A DNA stretch of 64,000 nt from Gadus chalcogrammus (GCF_026213295.1 NC_079413.1:24755602-24819601); one strand, 5' to 3'; shown: positions 24,395-36,772, counted from the stretch's first letter. The notes: generated from the sequence alone by a model not told the origin. Numbers and translations: made by a program.

Positions 24395-24496
24395 AGGGTT
24401 AGGGTTAGGGTTAGGGTTAGGTTTGGGTTAGGGCGCTAGGGTTAGGGTTAGGGTTAGGGTTAGGGTTAGGGTTAGGGTTAGGGTTAGGGTTAGGGT
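24395..24496 (+). repeat. ITS with variant units
   Basis: TTAGGG array interrupted near 24421-24437 by GTTTGGG and GGGCGCTAGGG variants. The same interruptions occur in the copies at 39118 and 48890, marking common descent. Confidence 0.93.
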
Positions 24497-25747
24497 AAGA
24501 GCCATCTACCACTTTTGAAAAACGGCATTTTTGAGCTAGTTCGAGAACCGATTGGATCATGGGAATTATTTTACCACCCACGGATAGGTCTAGGCCCAGC
24601 GGACTTGCTTAAAAAATGTGGCGCCCCTGGCGTTTTTTTTGGGTACTGCAATTTCGATTTTAAAGTTTAAAAGTGAAGCGTTTTTTTTTTTTATTGGATC
24701 ATGGGAATTCTGAATAGTGCCAGTGGTAGCCCTTGGTCCCCTCTACATCCCCTAGAAATTTGGAGCAATTTGGAGCCCCAAGTTTTAACATTGGACGACT
24801 TTTAAAATCGACCTCACGGGGGAAGGGGGTGGATCATGGGATCATGGTTGGGGTTGGGTTGTAGGATTTTATGAGGCCGACCTTTGTGCAAAATTTTGGC
24901 CACCTGGTGGCTTGTTTTGGTATAGAAAATCCCATTTTCATTTTTTTTTTTTTCTTTTCTAAGTGTGGAGTCAACAAAATGTGTTAGTAAAAAAATAAGT
25001 TCCCACAGAAAGTGTCTAGGAGCACGTTTTAGGCCATTTCGGGTCTTTTTTTTTTTTTTTTTTTTTAATTAGAAAATTCATTATTTTTTTTTTTTTTTGA
25101 ATTTTTTTTAGAATTTTTTTTTTTTTTTTTGAAATTCGAAAATTAAATTCAAATTTTGTTTGTTGTTGTTTTTCTAATTCGAATTTTGAAAATTCATTCA
25201 ATTTTTTTTTTTTTTTTTTTTTCAAGATGGCGCCGCCCATGGCTGCATTTCCCCCAAAACAGATTTCCCCCATTGACAATGCATGGAGAGGCGGTTATTG
25301 CACTTACTTGGTTTGGTGAAGTTGTTATTGCACTTACTTGGTTTGGTGAAGTTGTCTGGTAGTCGATCGGGTAGTCTGTGTTGGCTCAAGTCATGTCATG
25401 ACCCATTCACTGGGTCAAATTGTTTGGGTTATGGTTTTTTTTTTTTTTTTTTTTTTTTTTTCTAACCCTTTTTTAGCTGGGTCCGATCCTGAATCTGCAG
25501 GAATTATGTTTCTAGCCCCTTCCTAGGCCGAGAAAATAACTTAAAACCAATTTTTTTTTTTTTTAAGGGTTAGGTTGAGTAGAAGGCACTCAACCATGTG
25601 CCGCTCCGCGGCACATGGGAGAGTGCCGAGAGAGTTCATCTTTTTTTTTTTTTTTTTTAACCCTTTTTTAGCTGGGCTCGGTCCGATCCTGAATCTGCAG
25701 GAATTATGTTTCTAGCCCCTTCCTAGGCCGAGAAAATAAATTAAAAC

Positions 25748-25778
<31 letters not shown>

Positions 25779-25890
25779 CTAACCCTTTTTTAGCTGGGCT
25801 CGGTCCGATCCTGAATCTGCAGGAATTATGTTTCTAGCCCCTTCCTAGGCCGAGAAAATAATTTAAAACCAATCTTTTTTTTTTTTTTTT
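24497..25890 (+). repeat. Subtelomeric unit 13
   Basis: Full body with subtype changes (CCGATTGGATC, CCACGGATAGG, AATCCCATTTTC) and three GCTGGGCTCGG-type modules. Its hairpin (25585-25627) has a third loop form, TCC. The left junction is TTAGGGTAAGAGCC, lacking the usual TTAGG step. Confidence 0.9.
25585..25627. repeat. Hairpin, TCC-loop form (2 copies)
   Basis: Same arms with a TCC loop. The other copy is at 40310-40352. Arms are intact despite the loop change. Confidence 0.88.
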
Positions 25891-26052
25891 CCCCTCTTCA
25901 TCCCCAAGAAATTTGGCGCCCCTAGTGGCAACTTTTTTTAACATGGGAAAACAGCTATAATCGACCTTACGGGAGCTGAGGGAGGGGCGTGGGAACAAGG
26001 TTCCTACGGTTGGTAGGTATTTATGAGGCGGACCTTTGTGCAAAATTTTGGG
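25891..26052 (+). repeat. Diverged fragment of the unit's central part
   Basis: CCCCTCTTCATCCCCAAGAAATTTGGCGCCCC through TTGTGCAAAATTTTGGG parallels the unit's CCTTCTACATCCCCTAGAAATTTGGAG ... TTGTGCAAAATTTTGGCC, but with many substitutions. It is an older lineage of the same family fused to unit 13. Copy at 40615-40776. Confidence 0.75.
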
Positions 26053-26622
26053 TTAGGTAAATTGAAACAACTCATGGATCTCCCCACGTCGTCCGACGAC
26101 TTCGCAGTTTGGGATAGAGATCCAAGGCAAGGCACTGGCCGGCGCTTGTTATTCATGGTCTTAATGTCCTCATATGCTTTGACCCGTTCTTTAGAATGAG
26201 CTTTCGTTTTTCCAGTTTGGATTTTTCCAGGTTGATGCGTTATTCGTATTGTAGTTTGGTTATTTAATATTGGAATTTATTCAATGTTTTTTTTGTGCGG
26301 CAGATTTTATTTTTTGTTTTAAAGTTTTGGTTTATATTATATTTGTAGAATCCCTTCAAGAATTGCAGGACATGTCATCAGTTGTGGTCCTCAGGATCAT
26401 CGAGTGTTTCGGCCGTTATCACAAGACACTCTCACCCAAGGGAGGCCCTCCCGAGGTCGATCAACTCCCGGGAATGTCCTATAACTCCTCAAGAACTTCT
26501 TCCTTTTTATAAGGTTTGTTTGGTTGGTGTTAAAATAGGGAAGATTTTTCCTTTTAGTGTTACTCGGTTGGTCTTTAGGAGAGGATAGATATTTCCTTTG
26601 TTTGTTCGGTTGGTGTTAAGAT
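26053..26622 (+). other. Unique segment with exon-like stretch, copy A
   Basis: Non-repeat sequence of unknown origin. A 165 bp stretch (26349-26513) is bounded by a TTTGTAG acceptor-like site and an AAG|GTTTGT donor-like site, is open for 55 codons in phase 0, and has higher GC than its AT-rich flanks. The frame has no start and is preceded by TAG. I do not recognise the peptide. It could be a captured pseudo-exon or chance. Copy at 40777-41346. Confidence 0.45.
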
Positions 26623-26893
26623 GGGATAGCCACTCGGGTTAAGGTTAGGGAATAAGGCTAAAGGTTAAGGTTAGGATTTCGATAAGTGGTAGGAATAGCC
26701 ACTCGGGTTAAGGTTAGGGAATAAGGCTAAAAGGTTAAGGTCAGGATTTAGATAAGTGGTAGGGATAGCCACTCGGGTTAAGGTTAGGGAATAAGGCTAA
26801 AAGGTTAAGGTCAGGATTTAGATAAGTGGTAGGGATAGCCACTCGGGTTAAGGTTAGGATTTAGATTTAGATAAGTGGTAGGGATGAAGTCTA
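26623..26893 (+). repeat. 70 bp minisatellite, copy A
   Basis: Four tandem units start near 26623, 26692, 26762 and 26832. Each contains ATAGCCACTCGGG and degenerate telomere-like GGTTAAGGTTAGGGAATAAGG, and ends GATAAGTGGTAGG. The GGGAATAAGGCTAAA motif is shared with the ends of long units, linking the two. Confidence 0.9.
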
Positions 26894-26894
26894 A

Positions 26895-27145
26895 GGGTTA
26901 GGGTTAGGGTTAGGGTTAGGGTTAGGGTTAGGTTAAGAGCCATCTACCACTTTTGAAAAACGGCATTTTTGAGCTAGTTCGAGAACGCAGCGGTGCATGG
27001 GAATTCGGCGACCACCCTGGTATAGGTCTAGGCCCAGCGGACTTGCTCAAAAAATGTGGCGCCCCTGGCGGTTTTTTTGGGTACTGCAATTTCGATTTAG
27101 GGTTAGGGTTAGGGTTAGGGTTAGGGTTAGGGTTAGGGTTAGGTT
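26895..27145 (+). repeat. ITS, partial unit, ITS
   Basis: ITS 26895-26934, then a divergent-subtype unit start (26935-27098, GCAGCGGTGCATGGG form) cut at CGATTT and fused to AGGGTTAGGG (2-base overlap), then ITS 27099-27145. Confidence 0.9.
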
Positions 27146-27749
27146 AAGAGCCATCTACCACTTTTGAAAAACGGCATTTTTGAGCTAGTTCGAGAACCGA
27201 GTGGATCATGGGAATTCTTTTACCACCCAAGGATAGGTCTAGGCCCAGCGGACTTGCTTAAAAAATGTGGCGCCCCTGGCGTTTTTTTTGGGTACTGCAA
27301 TTTCGATTTTAAAGTTTAAAAGTGAAGCGTTTTTTTTTTTTATTGGATCATGGGAATTCTGAATAGTGCCAGTGGTAGCCCTTGGTCCCTTCTACATCCC
27401 CTAGAAATTTGGAGCAATTTGGAGCCCCAAGTTTTAACATTGGACGACTTTTAAAATCGACCTCACGGGGGAAGGGGGTGGATCATGGGATCATGGTTGG
27501 GGTTGGGTGGTAGGATTTTATGAGGCCGACCTTTGTGCAAAATTTTGGCCACCTGGTGGCTTGTTTTGGTATAGAAAATGGGATTTTCATTTTTTTTTTT
27601 TTTTTTTCTAAGTGTGGAGTCAAGAAAATTTGTTAGTAAAAAATAAGTTCCCACAGAAAGTGTCTAGGAGCACGTTTTAGGCCATTTCGAGTCTTTTTTT
27701 TTTTAATGTGAAAATTCATTAAATTTTTTTTTTTTTTTTTTTTTTTTAA

Positions 27750-27785
<36 letters not shown>

Positions 27786-28414
27786 AAATTTGAAAATTCA
27801 AATTTTGTTTGTTGTTGTTTTTCTAATTCGAATTTTGAAAATTCATTCAATTTTTTTTTTTTTTTTTTTTTTCAAGATGGCGCCGCCCATGGCTGCATTT
27901 CCCCCAAAACAGATTTCCCCCATTGACAATGCATGGAGAGGCGGTTATTGCACTTACTTGGTTTGGTGAAGTTGTTATTGCACTTACTTGGTTTGGTGAA
28001 GTTGTCTGGTAGTCGATCGGGTAGTCTGTGTTGGCTCAAGTCATGTCATGACCCATTCACTGGGTCAAATTGTTTGGGTTATGGTTTCTTTTTTTTTTTT
28101 TTTTTTTTTTTTCTAACCCTTTTTTAGCTGGGCTCGGTCCGATCCTGAATCTGCAGGAATTATGTTTCTAACCCCTTCCTAGGCCGAGAAAATAACTTAA
28201 AACCAATATATTTTTTTTTTTTTTTTTTTTAAGGGTTAGGTTGAGTAGAGGGCACTCAACCATGTGCCGCGCAGCGGCACATGGGAGAGTGCCGAGAGAG
28301 TTAATCTTTTTTTTTTTTTTTTTTTAACCCTTTTTTAGCTGGGCTCGGTCCGATCCTGAATCTGCAGGAATTAGGTTTCTAGCCCCTTCCTAGGCCGAGA
28401 AAATAACTTAAAAC

Positions 28415-28452
<38 letters not shown>

Positions 28453-28516
28453 GGTTAGGGTTAGGGAATAAGGCTAAAGGTTAAGGTTAGGGTTAGGTGG
28501 AGTTCCGTGTCCCATG
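27146..28516 (+). repeat. Subtelomeric unit 14, single-hairpin type
   Basis: As unit 10, with a hairpin at 28251-28293 and the CCCATG end. Confidence 0.92.
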
Positions 28517-28914
28517 GGTTAGGGTTAGGGTTAGGGTTAGGGTTAGGTTAAGAGCCATCTACCACTTTTTAAAAACGGCTTTTTTGAGCTAGTTCGAGAA
28601 CGCAGCGGTTAGGGTTAGGGTTAGGGTTAGGGTTAGGGTTAGGTTAAGAGCCATCTACCACTTTTGAGGTTAGGGTTAGGGTTAGGGTTAGGGTTAGGGT
28701 TAGGGTTAGGGTTAGGTTAAGAGCCATCTACCACTTTTGAAAAACGGCATTTTTGAGCTAGTTCGAGAACCGAGTGGATCATGGGAATTCTTTTACCACC
28801 CAAGGATAGGTCTAGGCCCAGCGGACTTGCTTAAAAAATGTGGCGCCCCTGGCGTTTTTTTTGGGTTAGGGTTAGGGTTAGGGTTAGGGTTAGGGTTAGG
28901 GTTAGGGTTAGGGT
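28517..28914 (+). repeat. ITS with 59, 23 and 147 bp truncated units
   Basis: Truncated starts at 28550-28608, 28646-28668 and 28719-28865 are separated by telomeric repeats. Confidence 0.92.
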
Positions 28915-29521
28915 AAGAGCCATCTACCACTTTTGAAAAACGGCATTTTTGAGCTAGTTCGAGAACCGAGTGGATCATGGGAATTCTTTTACCACCCAAG
29001 GATAGGTCTAGGCCCAGCGGACTTGCTTAAAAAATGTGGCGCCCCTGGCGTTTTTTTTGGGTACTGCAATTTCGATTTTAAAGTTTAAAAGTGAAGCGTT
29101 TTTTTTTTTTTATTGGATCATGGGAATTCTGAATAGTGCCAGTGGTAGCCCTTGGTCCCTTCTACATCCCCTAGAAATTTGGAGCAATTTGGAGCCCCAA
29201 GTTTTAACATTGGACGACTTTTAAAATCGACCTCACGGGGGAAGGGGGTGGATCATGGGATCATGGTTGGGGTTGGGTGGTAGGATTTTATGAGGCCGAC
29301 CTTTGTGCAAAATTTTGGCCACCTGGTGGCTTGTTTTGGTATAGAAAATGGGATTTTCATTTTTTTTTTTTTTTTTTTCTAAGTGTGGAGTCAAGAAAAT
29401 TTGTTAGTAAAAAAATAAGTTCCCACAGAAAGTGTCTAGGAGCACGTTTTAGGCCATTTCGAGTCTTTTTTTTTTTAATGTGAAAATTCATTAATTTTTT
29501 TTTTTTTTTTTTTTTTTTTAA

Positions 29522-29557
<36 letters not shown>

Positions 29558-29950
29558 AAATTTGAAAATTCAAATTTTGTTTGTTGTTGTTTTTCTAATT
29601 CGAATTTTGAAAATTCATTCAATTTTTTTTTTTTTTTTTTTTTTCAAGATGGCGCCGCCCATGGCTGCATTTCCCCCAAAACAGATTTCCCCCATTGACA
29701 ATGCATGGAGAGGCGGTTATTGCACTTACTTGGTTTGGTGAAGTTGTTATTGCACTTACTTGGTTTGGTGAAGTTGTCTGGTAGTCGATCGGGTAGTCTG
29801 TGTTGGCTCAAGTCATGTCATGACCCATTCACTGGGTCAAATTGTTTGGGTTATGGTTTCTTTTTTTTTTTTTTTTTTTTCTAACCCTTTTTTAGCTGGG
29901 CTCGGTCCGATCCTGAATCTGCAGGAATTATGTTTCTAACCCCTTCCTAG
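28915..29950 (+). repeat. Subtelomeric unit 15, short type
   Basis: Starts after TTAGGGTAAGAGCC and is cut at CCTAG. The matching unit 24 in copy B continues past this point, so this is where copies A and B part. ITS 29951-30037 follows. Confidence 0.92.
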
Positions 29951-30037
29951 GGTTAGGGTTAGGGTTAGGGTTAGGGTTAGGGTTAGGGTTAGGGTTAGGG
30001 TTAGGGTTAGGGTTAGGGTTAGGGTTAGGGTTAGGTT

Positions 30038-30641
30038 AAGAGCCATCTACCACTTTTGAAAAACGGCATTTTTGAGCTAGTTCGAGAACCGAGTGGATCA
30101 TGGGAATTCTTTTACCACCCAAGGATAGGTCTAGGCCCAGCGGACTTGCTTAAAAAATGTGGCGCCCCTGGCGTTTTTTTTGGGTACTGCAATTTCGATT
30201 TTAAAGTTTAAAAGTGAAGCGTTTTTTTTTTTTATTGGATCATGGGAATTCTGAATAGTGCCAGTGGTAGCCCTTGGTCCCTTCTACATCCCCTAGAAAT
30301 TTGGAGCAATTTGGAGCCCCAAGTTTTAACATTGGACGACTTTTAAAATCGACCTCACGGGGGAAGGGGGTGGATCATGGGATCATGGTTGGGGTTGGGT
30401 GGTAGGATTTTATGAGGCCGACCTTTGTGCAAAATTTTGGCCACCTGGTGGCTTGTTTTGGTATAGAAAATGGGATTTTCATTTTTTTTTTTTTTTTTTC
30501 TAAGTGTGGAGTCAAGAAAATTTGTTAGTAAAAAAATAAGTTCCCACAGAAAGTGTCTAGGAGCACGTTTTAGGCCATTTCGAGTCTTTTTTTTTTTAAT
30601 GTGAAAATTCATTAATTTTTTTTTTTTTTTTTTTTTTTTAA

Positions 30642-30677
<36 letters not shown>

Positions 30678-31513
30678 AAATTTGAAAATTCAAATTTTGT
30701 TTGTTGTTGTTTTTCTAATTCGAATTTTGAAAATTCATTCAATTTTTTTTTTTTTTTTTTTTTCAAGATGGCGCCGCCCATGGCTGCATTTCCCCCAAAA
30801 CAGATTTCCCCCATTGACAATGCATGGAGAGGCGGTTATTGCACTTACTTGGTTTGGTGAAGTTGTTATTGCACTTACTTGGTTTGGTGAAGTTGTCTGG
30901 TAGTCGATCGGGTAGTCTGTGTTGGCTCAAGTCATGTCATGACCCATTCACTGGGTCAAATTGTTTGGGTTATGGTTTCTTTTTTTTTTTTTTTTTTTTC
31001 TAACCCTTTTTTAGCTGGGCTCGGTCCGATCCTGAATCTGCAGGAATTATGTTTCTAACCCCTTCCTAGGCCGAGAAAATAACTTAAAACCAATATTTTT
31101 TTTTTTTTTTTTTTTTTTAAGGGTTAGGTTGAGTAGAGGGCACTCAACCATGTGCCGCTGCGCGGCACATGGGAGAGTGCCGAGAGAGTTAATCTTTTTT
31201 TTTTTTTTTTTTTAACCCTTTTTTAGCTGGGCTCGGTCCGATCCTGAATCTGCAGGAATTATGTTTCTAACCCCTTCCTAGGCCGAGAAAATAACTTAAA
31301 ACCAATATTTTTTTTTTTTTTTTTTTTTTAAGGGTTAGGTTGAGTAGAGGGCACTCAACCATGTGCCGCTGCGCGGCACATGGGAGAGTGCCGAGAGAGT
31401 TAATCTTTTTTTTTTTTTTTTTTTAACCCTTTTTTAGCTGGGCTCGGTCCGATCCTGAATCTGCAGGAATTAGGTTTCTAGCCCCTTCCTAGGCCGAGAA
31501 AATAACTTAAAAC

Positions 31514-31548
<35 letters not shown>

Positions 31549-31596
31549 GGTTAGGGTTAGGGAATAAGGCTAAAGGTTAAGGTTAGGGTTAGGTGG
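30038..31596 (+). repeat. Subtelomeric unit 16, long type
   Basis: Two-hairpin type (31139-31181 and 31350-31392, TGC loop) with the GGTGG end. It matches units 2, 4, 6 and 8. ITS 31597-31669 follows. Confidence 0.94.
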
Positions 31597-31669
31597 TTAG
31601 GGTTAGGGTTAGGGTTAGGGTTAGGGTTAGGGTTAGGGTTAGGGTTAGGGTTAGGGTTAGGGTTAGGTT

Positions 31670-32243
31670 AAGAGCCATCTACCACTTTTGAAAAACGGCA
31701 TTTTTGAGCTAGTTCGAGAACCGAGTGGATCATGGGAATTCTTTTACCACCCAAGGATAGGTCTAGGCCCAGCGGACTTGCTTAAAAAATGTGGCGCCCC
31801 TGGCGTTTTTTTTGGGTACTGCAATTTCGATTTTAAAGTTTAAAAGTGAAGCGTTTTTTTTTTTTATTGGATCATGGGAATTCTGAATAGTGCCAGTGGT
31901 AGCCCTTGGTCCCTTCTACATCCCCTAGAAATTTGGAGCAATTTGGAGCCCCAAGTTTTAACATTGGACGACTTTTAAAATCGACCTCACGGGGGAAGGG
32001 GGTGGATCATGGGATCATGGTTGGGGTTGGGTGGTAGGATTTTATGAGGCCGACCTTTGTGCAAAATTTTGGCCACCTGGTGGCTTGTTTTGGTATAGAA
32101 AATGGGATTTTCATTTTTTTTTTTTTTTTTTTCTAAGTGTGGAGTCAAGAAAATTTGTTAGTAAAAAAATAAGTTCCCACAGAAAGTGTCTAGGAGCACG
32201 TTTTAGGCCATTTCGAGTCTTTTTTTTTTTAATGTGAAAATTC

Positions 32244-32274
<31 letters not shown>

Positions 32275-32276
32275 AA

Positions 32277-32310
<34 letters not shown>

Positions 32311-32703
32311 GAAATTTGAAAATTCAAATTTTGTTTGTTGTTGTTTTTCTAATTCGAATTTTGAAAATTCATTCAATTTTTTTTTTTTTTTTTTTTCAAG
32401 ATGGCGCCGCCCATGGCTGCATTTCCCCCAAAACAGATTTCCCCCATTGACAATGCATGGAGAGGCGGTTATTGCACTTACTTGGTTTGGTGAAGTTGTT
32501 ATTGCACTTACTTGGTTTGGTGAAGTTGTCTGGTAGTCGATCGGGTAGTCTGTGTTGGCTCAAGTCATGTCATGACCCATTCACTGGGTCAAATTGTTTG
32601 GGTTATGGTTTCTTTTTTTTTTTTTTTTTTTTTCTAACCCTTTTTTAGCTGGGCTCGGTCCGATCCTGAATCTGCAGGAATTATGTTTCTAACCCCTTCC
32701 TAG
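31670..32703 (+). repeat. Subtelomeric unit 17, short type
   Basis: Cut at CCTAG. ITS 32704-32778 follows. Confidence 0.94.
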
Positions 32704-32778
32704 GGTTAGGGTTAGGGTTAGGGTTAGGGTTAGGGTTAGGGTTAGGGTTAGGGTTAGGGTTAGGGTTAGGGTTAGGTT

Positions 32779-33385
32779 AAGAGCCATCTACCACTTTTGA
32801 AAAACGGCATTTTTGAGCTAGTTCGAGAACCGAGTGGATCATGGGAATTCTTTTACCACCCAAGGATAGGTCTAGGCCCAGCGGACTTGCTTAAAAAATG
32901 TGGCGCCCCTGGCGTTTTTTTTTGGGTACTGCAATTTCGATTTTAAAGTTTAAAAGTGAAGCGTTTTTTTTTTTTTATTGGATCATGGGAATTCTGAATA
33001 GTGCCAGTGGTAGCCCTTGGTCCCTTCTACATCCCCTAGAAATTTGGAGCAATTTGGAGCCCCAAGTTTTAACATTGGACGACTTTTAAAATCGACCTCA
33101 CGGGGGAAGGGGGTGGATCATGGGATCATGGTTGGGGTTGGGTGGTAGGATTTTATGAGGCCGACCTTTGTGCAAAATTTTGGCCACCTGGTGGCTTGTT
33201 TTGGTATAGAAAATGGGATTTTCATTTTTTTTTTTTTTTTTTTCTAAGTGTGGAGTCAAGAAAATTTGTTAGTAAAAAATAAGTTCCCACAGAAAGTGTC
33301 TAGGAGCACGTTTTAGGCCATTTCGAGTCTTTTTTTTTTTAATGTGAAAATTCATTAATTTTTTTTTTTTTTTTTTTTTTTTTAA

Positions 33386-33421
<36 letters not shown>

Positions 33422-33813
33422 AAATTTGAAAATTCAAATTTTGTTTGTTGTTGTTTTTCTAATTCGAATTTTGAAAATTCATTCAATTTTTTTTTTTTTT
33501 TTTTTTTCAAGATGGCGCCGCCCATGGCTGCATTTCCCCCAAAACAGATTTCCCCCATTGACAATGCATGGAGAGGCGGTTATTGCACTTACTTGGTTTG
33601 GTGAAGTTGTTATTGCACTTACTTGGTTTGGTGAAGTTGTCTGGTAGTCGATCGGGTAGTCTGTGTTGGCTCAAGTCATGTCATGACCCATTCACTGGGT
33701 CAAATTGTTTGGGTTATGGTTTCTTTTTTTTTTTTTTTTTTTTCTAACCCTTTTTTAGCTGGGCTCGGTCCGATCCTGAATCTGCAGGAATTATGTTTCT
33801 AACCCCTTCCTAG
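32779..33813 (+). repeat. Subtelomeric unit 18, short type
   Basis: A second consecutive short unit, breaking the long-short alternation. Cut at CCTAG. ITS 33814-33894 follows. Confidence 0.94.
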
Positions 33814-33894
33814 GGTTAGGGTTAGGGTTAGGGTTAGGGTTAGGGTTAGGGTTAGGGTTAGGGTTAGGGTTAGGGTTAGGGTTAGGGTTAGGTT

Positions 33895-34499
33895 AAGAGC
33901 CATCTACCACTTTTGAAAAACGGCATTTTTGAGCTAGTTCGAGAACCGAGTGGATCATGGGAATTCTTTTACCACCCAAGGATAGGTCTAGGCCCAGCGG
34001 ACTTGCTTAAAAAATGTGGCGCCCCTGGCGTTTTTTTTGGGTACTGCAATTTCGATTTTAAAGTTTAAAAGTGAAGCGTTTTTTTTTTTTATTGGATCAT
34101 GGGAATTCTGAATAGTGCCAGTGGTAGCCCTTGGTCCCTTCTACATCCCCTAGAAATTTGGAGCAATTTGGAGCCCCAAGTTTTAACATTGGACGACTTT
34201 TAAAATCGACCTCACGGGGGAAGGGGGTGGATCATGGGATCATGGTTGGGGTTGGGTGGTAGGATTTTATGAGGCCGACCTTTGTGCAAAATTTTGGCCA
34301 CCTGGTGGCTTGTTTTGGTATAGAAAATGGGATTTTCATTTTTTTTTTTTTTTTTTCTAAGTGTGGAGTCAAGAAAATTTGTTAGTAAAAAAATAAGTTC
34401 CCACAGAAAGTGTCTAGGAGCACGTTTTAGGCCATTTCGAGTCTTTTTTTTTTTAATGTGAAAATTCATTAAATTTTTTTTTTTTTTTTTTTTTTTTAA

Positions 34500-34535
<36 letters not shown>

Positions 34536-35162
34536 AAATTTGAAAATTCAAATTTTGTTTGTTGTTGTTTTTCTAATTCGAATTTTGAAAATTCATTCAA
34601 TTTTTTTTTTTTTTTTTTTTTCAAGATGGCGCCGCCCATGGCTGCATTTCCCCCAAAACAGATTTCCCCCATTGACAATGCATGGAGAGGCGGTTATTGC
34701 ACTTACTTGGTTTGGTGAAGTTGTTATTGCACTTACTTGGTTTGGTGAAGTTGTCTGGTAGTCGATCGGGTAGTCTGTGTTGGCTCAAGTCATGTCATGA
34801 CCCATTCACTGGGTCAAATTGTTTGGGTTATGGTTTCTTTTTTTTTTTTTTTTTTTTTTTTCTAACCCTTTTTTAGCTGGGCTCGGTCCGATCCTGAATC
34901 TGCAGGAATTATGTTTCTAACCCCTTCCTAGGCCGAGAAAATAACTTAAAACCAATATATATTTTTTTTTTTTTTTTTTAAGGGTTAGGTTGAGTAGAGG
35001 GCACTCAACCATGTGCCGCGCAGCGGCACATGGGAGAGTGCCGAGAGAGTTAATCTTTTTTTTTTTTTTTTTTAACCCTTTTTTAGCTGGGCTCGGTCCG
35101 ATCCTGAATCTGCAGGAATTAGGTTTCTAGCCCCTTCCTAGGCCGAGAAAATAACTTAAAAC

Positions 35163-35200
<38 letters not shown>

Positions 35201-35264
35201 GGTTAGGGTTAGGGAATAAGGCTAAAGGTTAAGGTTAGGGTTAGGTGGAGTTCCGTGTCCCATG
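33895..35264 (+). repeat. Subtelomeric unit 19, single-hairpin type
   Basis: Counterpart of unit 10. Hairpin 35000-35042 with GCA loop. Confidence 0.93.
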
Positions 35265-35466
35265 GGTTAGGGTTAGGGTTAGGGTTAGGGTTAGGTTAAG
35301 AGCCATCTACCACTTTTTAAAAACGGCTTTTTTGAGCTAGTTCGAGAACGCAGCGGTTAGGGTTAGGGTTAGGGTTAGGGTTAGGGTTAGGTTAAGAGCC
35401 ATCTACCACTTTTGAGGTTAGGGTTAGGGTTAGGGTTAGGGTTAGGGTTAGGGTTAGGGTTAGGTT
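35265..35466 (+). repeat. ITS with two mini-units
   Basis: 59 bp (35298-35356) and 23 bp (35394-35416) truncated starts, as at 20531. Confidence 0.93.
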
Positions 35467-36072
35467 AAGAGCCATCTACCACTTTTGAAAAACGGCATTT
35501 TTGAGCTAGTTCGAGAACCGAGTGGATCATGGGAATTCTTTTACCACCCAAGGATAGGTCTAGGCCCAGCGGACTTGCTTAAAAAATGTGGCGCCCCTGG
35601 CGTTTTTTTTGGGTACTGCAATTTCGATTTTAAAGTTTAAAAGTGAAGCGTTTTTTTTTTTTTATTGGATCATGGGAATTCTGAATAGTGCCAGTGGTAG
35701 CCCTTGGTCCCTTCTACATCCCCTAGAAATTTGGAGCAATTTGGAGCCCCAAGTTTTAACATTGGACGACTTTTAAAATCGACCTCACGGGGGAAGGGGG
35801 TGGATCATGGGATCATGGTTGGGGTTGGGTGGTAGGATTTTATGAGGCCGACCTTTGTGCAAAATTTTGGCCACCTGGTGGCTTGTTTTGGTATAGAAAA
35901 TGGGATTTTCATTTTTTTTTTTTTTTTTTCTAAGTGTGGAGTCAAGAAAATTTGTTAGTAAAAAAATAAGTTCCCACAGAAAGTGTCTAGGAGCACGTTT
36001 TAGGCCATTTCGAGTCTTTTTTTTTTTTAATGTGAAAATTCATTAAATTTTTTTTTTTTTTTTTTTTTTTAA

Positions 36073-36108
<36 letters not shown>

Positions 36109-36734
36109 AAATTTGAAAATTCAAATTTTGTTTGTTGTTGTTTTTCTAATTCGAATTTTGAAAATTCATTCAATTTTTTTTTTTTTTTTTTTTTCAAGAT
36201 GGCGCCGCCCATGGCTGCATTTCCCCCAAAACAGATTTCCCCCATTGACAATGCATGGAGAGGCGGTTATTGCACTTACTTGGTTTGGTGAAGTTGTTAT
36301 TGCACTTACTTGGTTTGGTGAAGTTGTCTGGTAGTCGATCGGGTAGTCTGTGTTGGCTCAAGTCATGTCATGACCCATTCACTGGGTCAAATTGTTTGGG
36401 TTATGGTTTCTTTTTTTTTTTTTTTTTTTTTTTCTAACCCTTTTTTAGCTGGGCTCGGTCCGATCCTGAATCTGCAGGAATTATGTTTCTAACCCCTTCC
36501 TAGGCCGAGAAAATAACTTAAAACCAATATATATATTTTTTTTTTTTTTTAAGGGTTAGGTTGAGTAGAGGGCACTCAACCATGTGCCGCGCAGCGGCAC
36601 ATGGGAGAGTGCCGAGAGAGTTAATCTTTTTTTTTTTTTTTTTTTAACCCTTTTTTAGCTGGGCTCGGTCCGATCCTGAATCTGCAGGAATTAGGTTTCT
36701 AGCCCCTTCCTAGGCCGAGAAAATAACTTAAAAC

Positions 36735-36772
<38 letters not shown>

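Larger units (their letters stand above)
19158..28914 (+). repeat. Macro-repeat copy A (about 9.75 kb)
   Basis: Order of parts: a single-hairpin unit, mini-units, a second single-hairpin unit, mini-units, a divergent unit, (ATTAAG)n, the CTCF-consensus segment, unit 13, a divergent fragment, a unique segment, the 70 bp minisatellite, a partial unit, unit 14 and mini-units. Copy B at 33895-43648 matches part for part with an offset of 14,722-14,737 bp. The small offset drift comes from poly-T and ITS length changes. Confidence 0.9.

Noticed and set aside
23855..24396. Short frames across the CTCF island as possible genes
   Set aside because: 60-75 aa, overlapping on both strands, and extending into telomeric repeats and (ATTAAG)n. 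The triplicate presence is explained by macro-repeat duplication.
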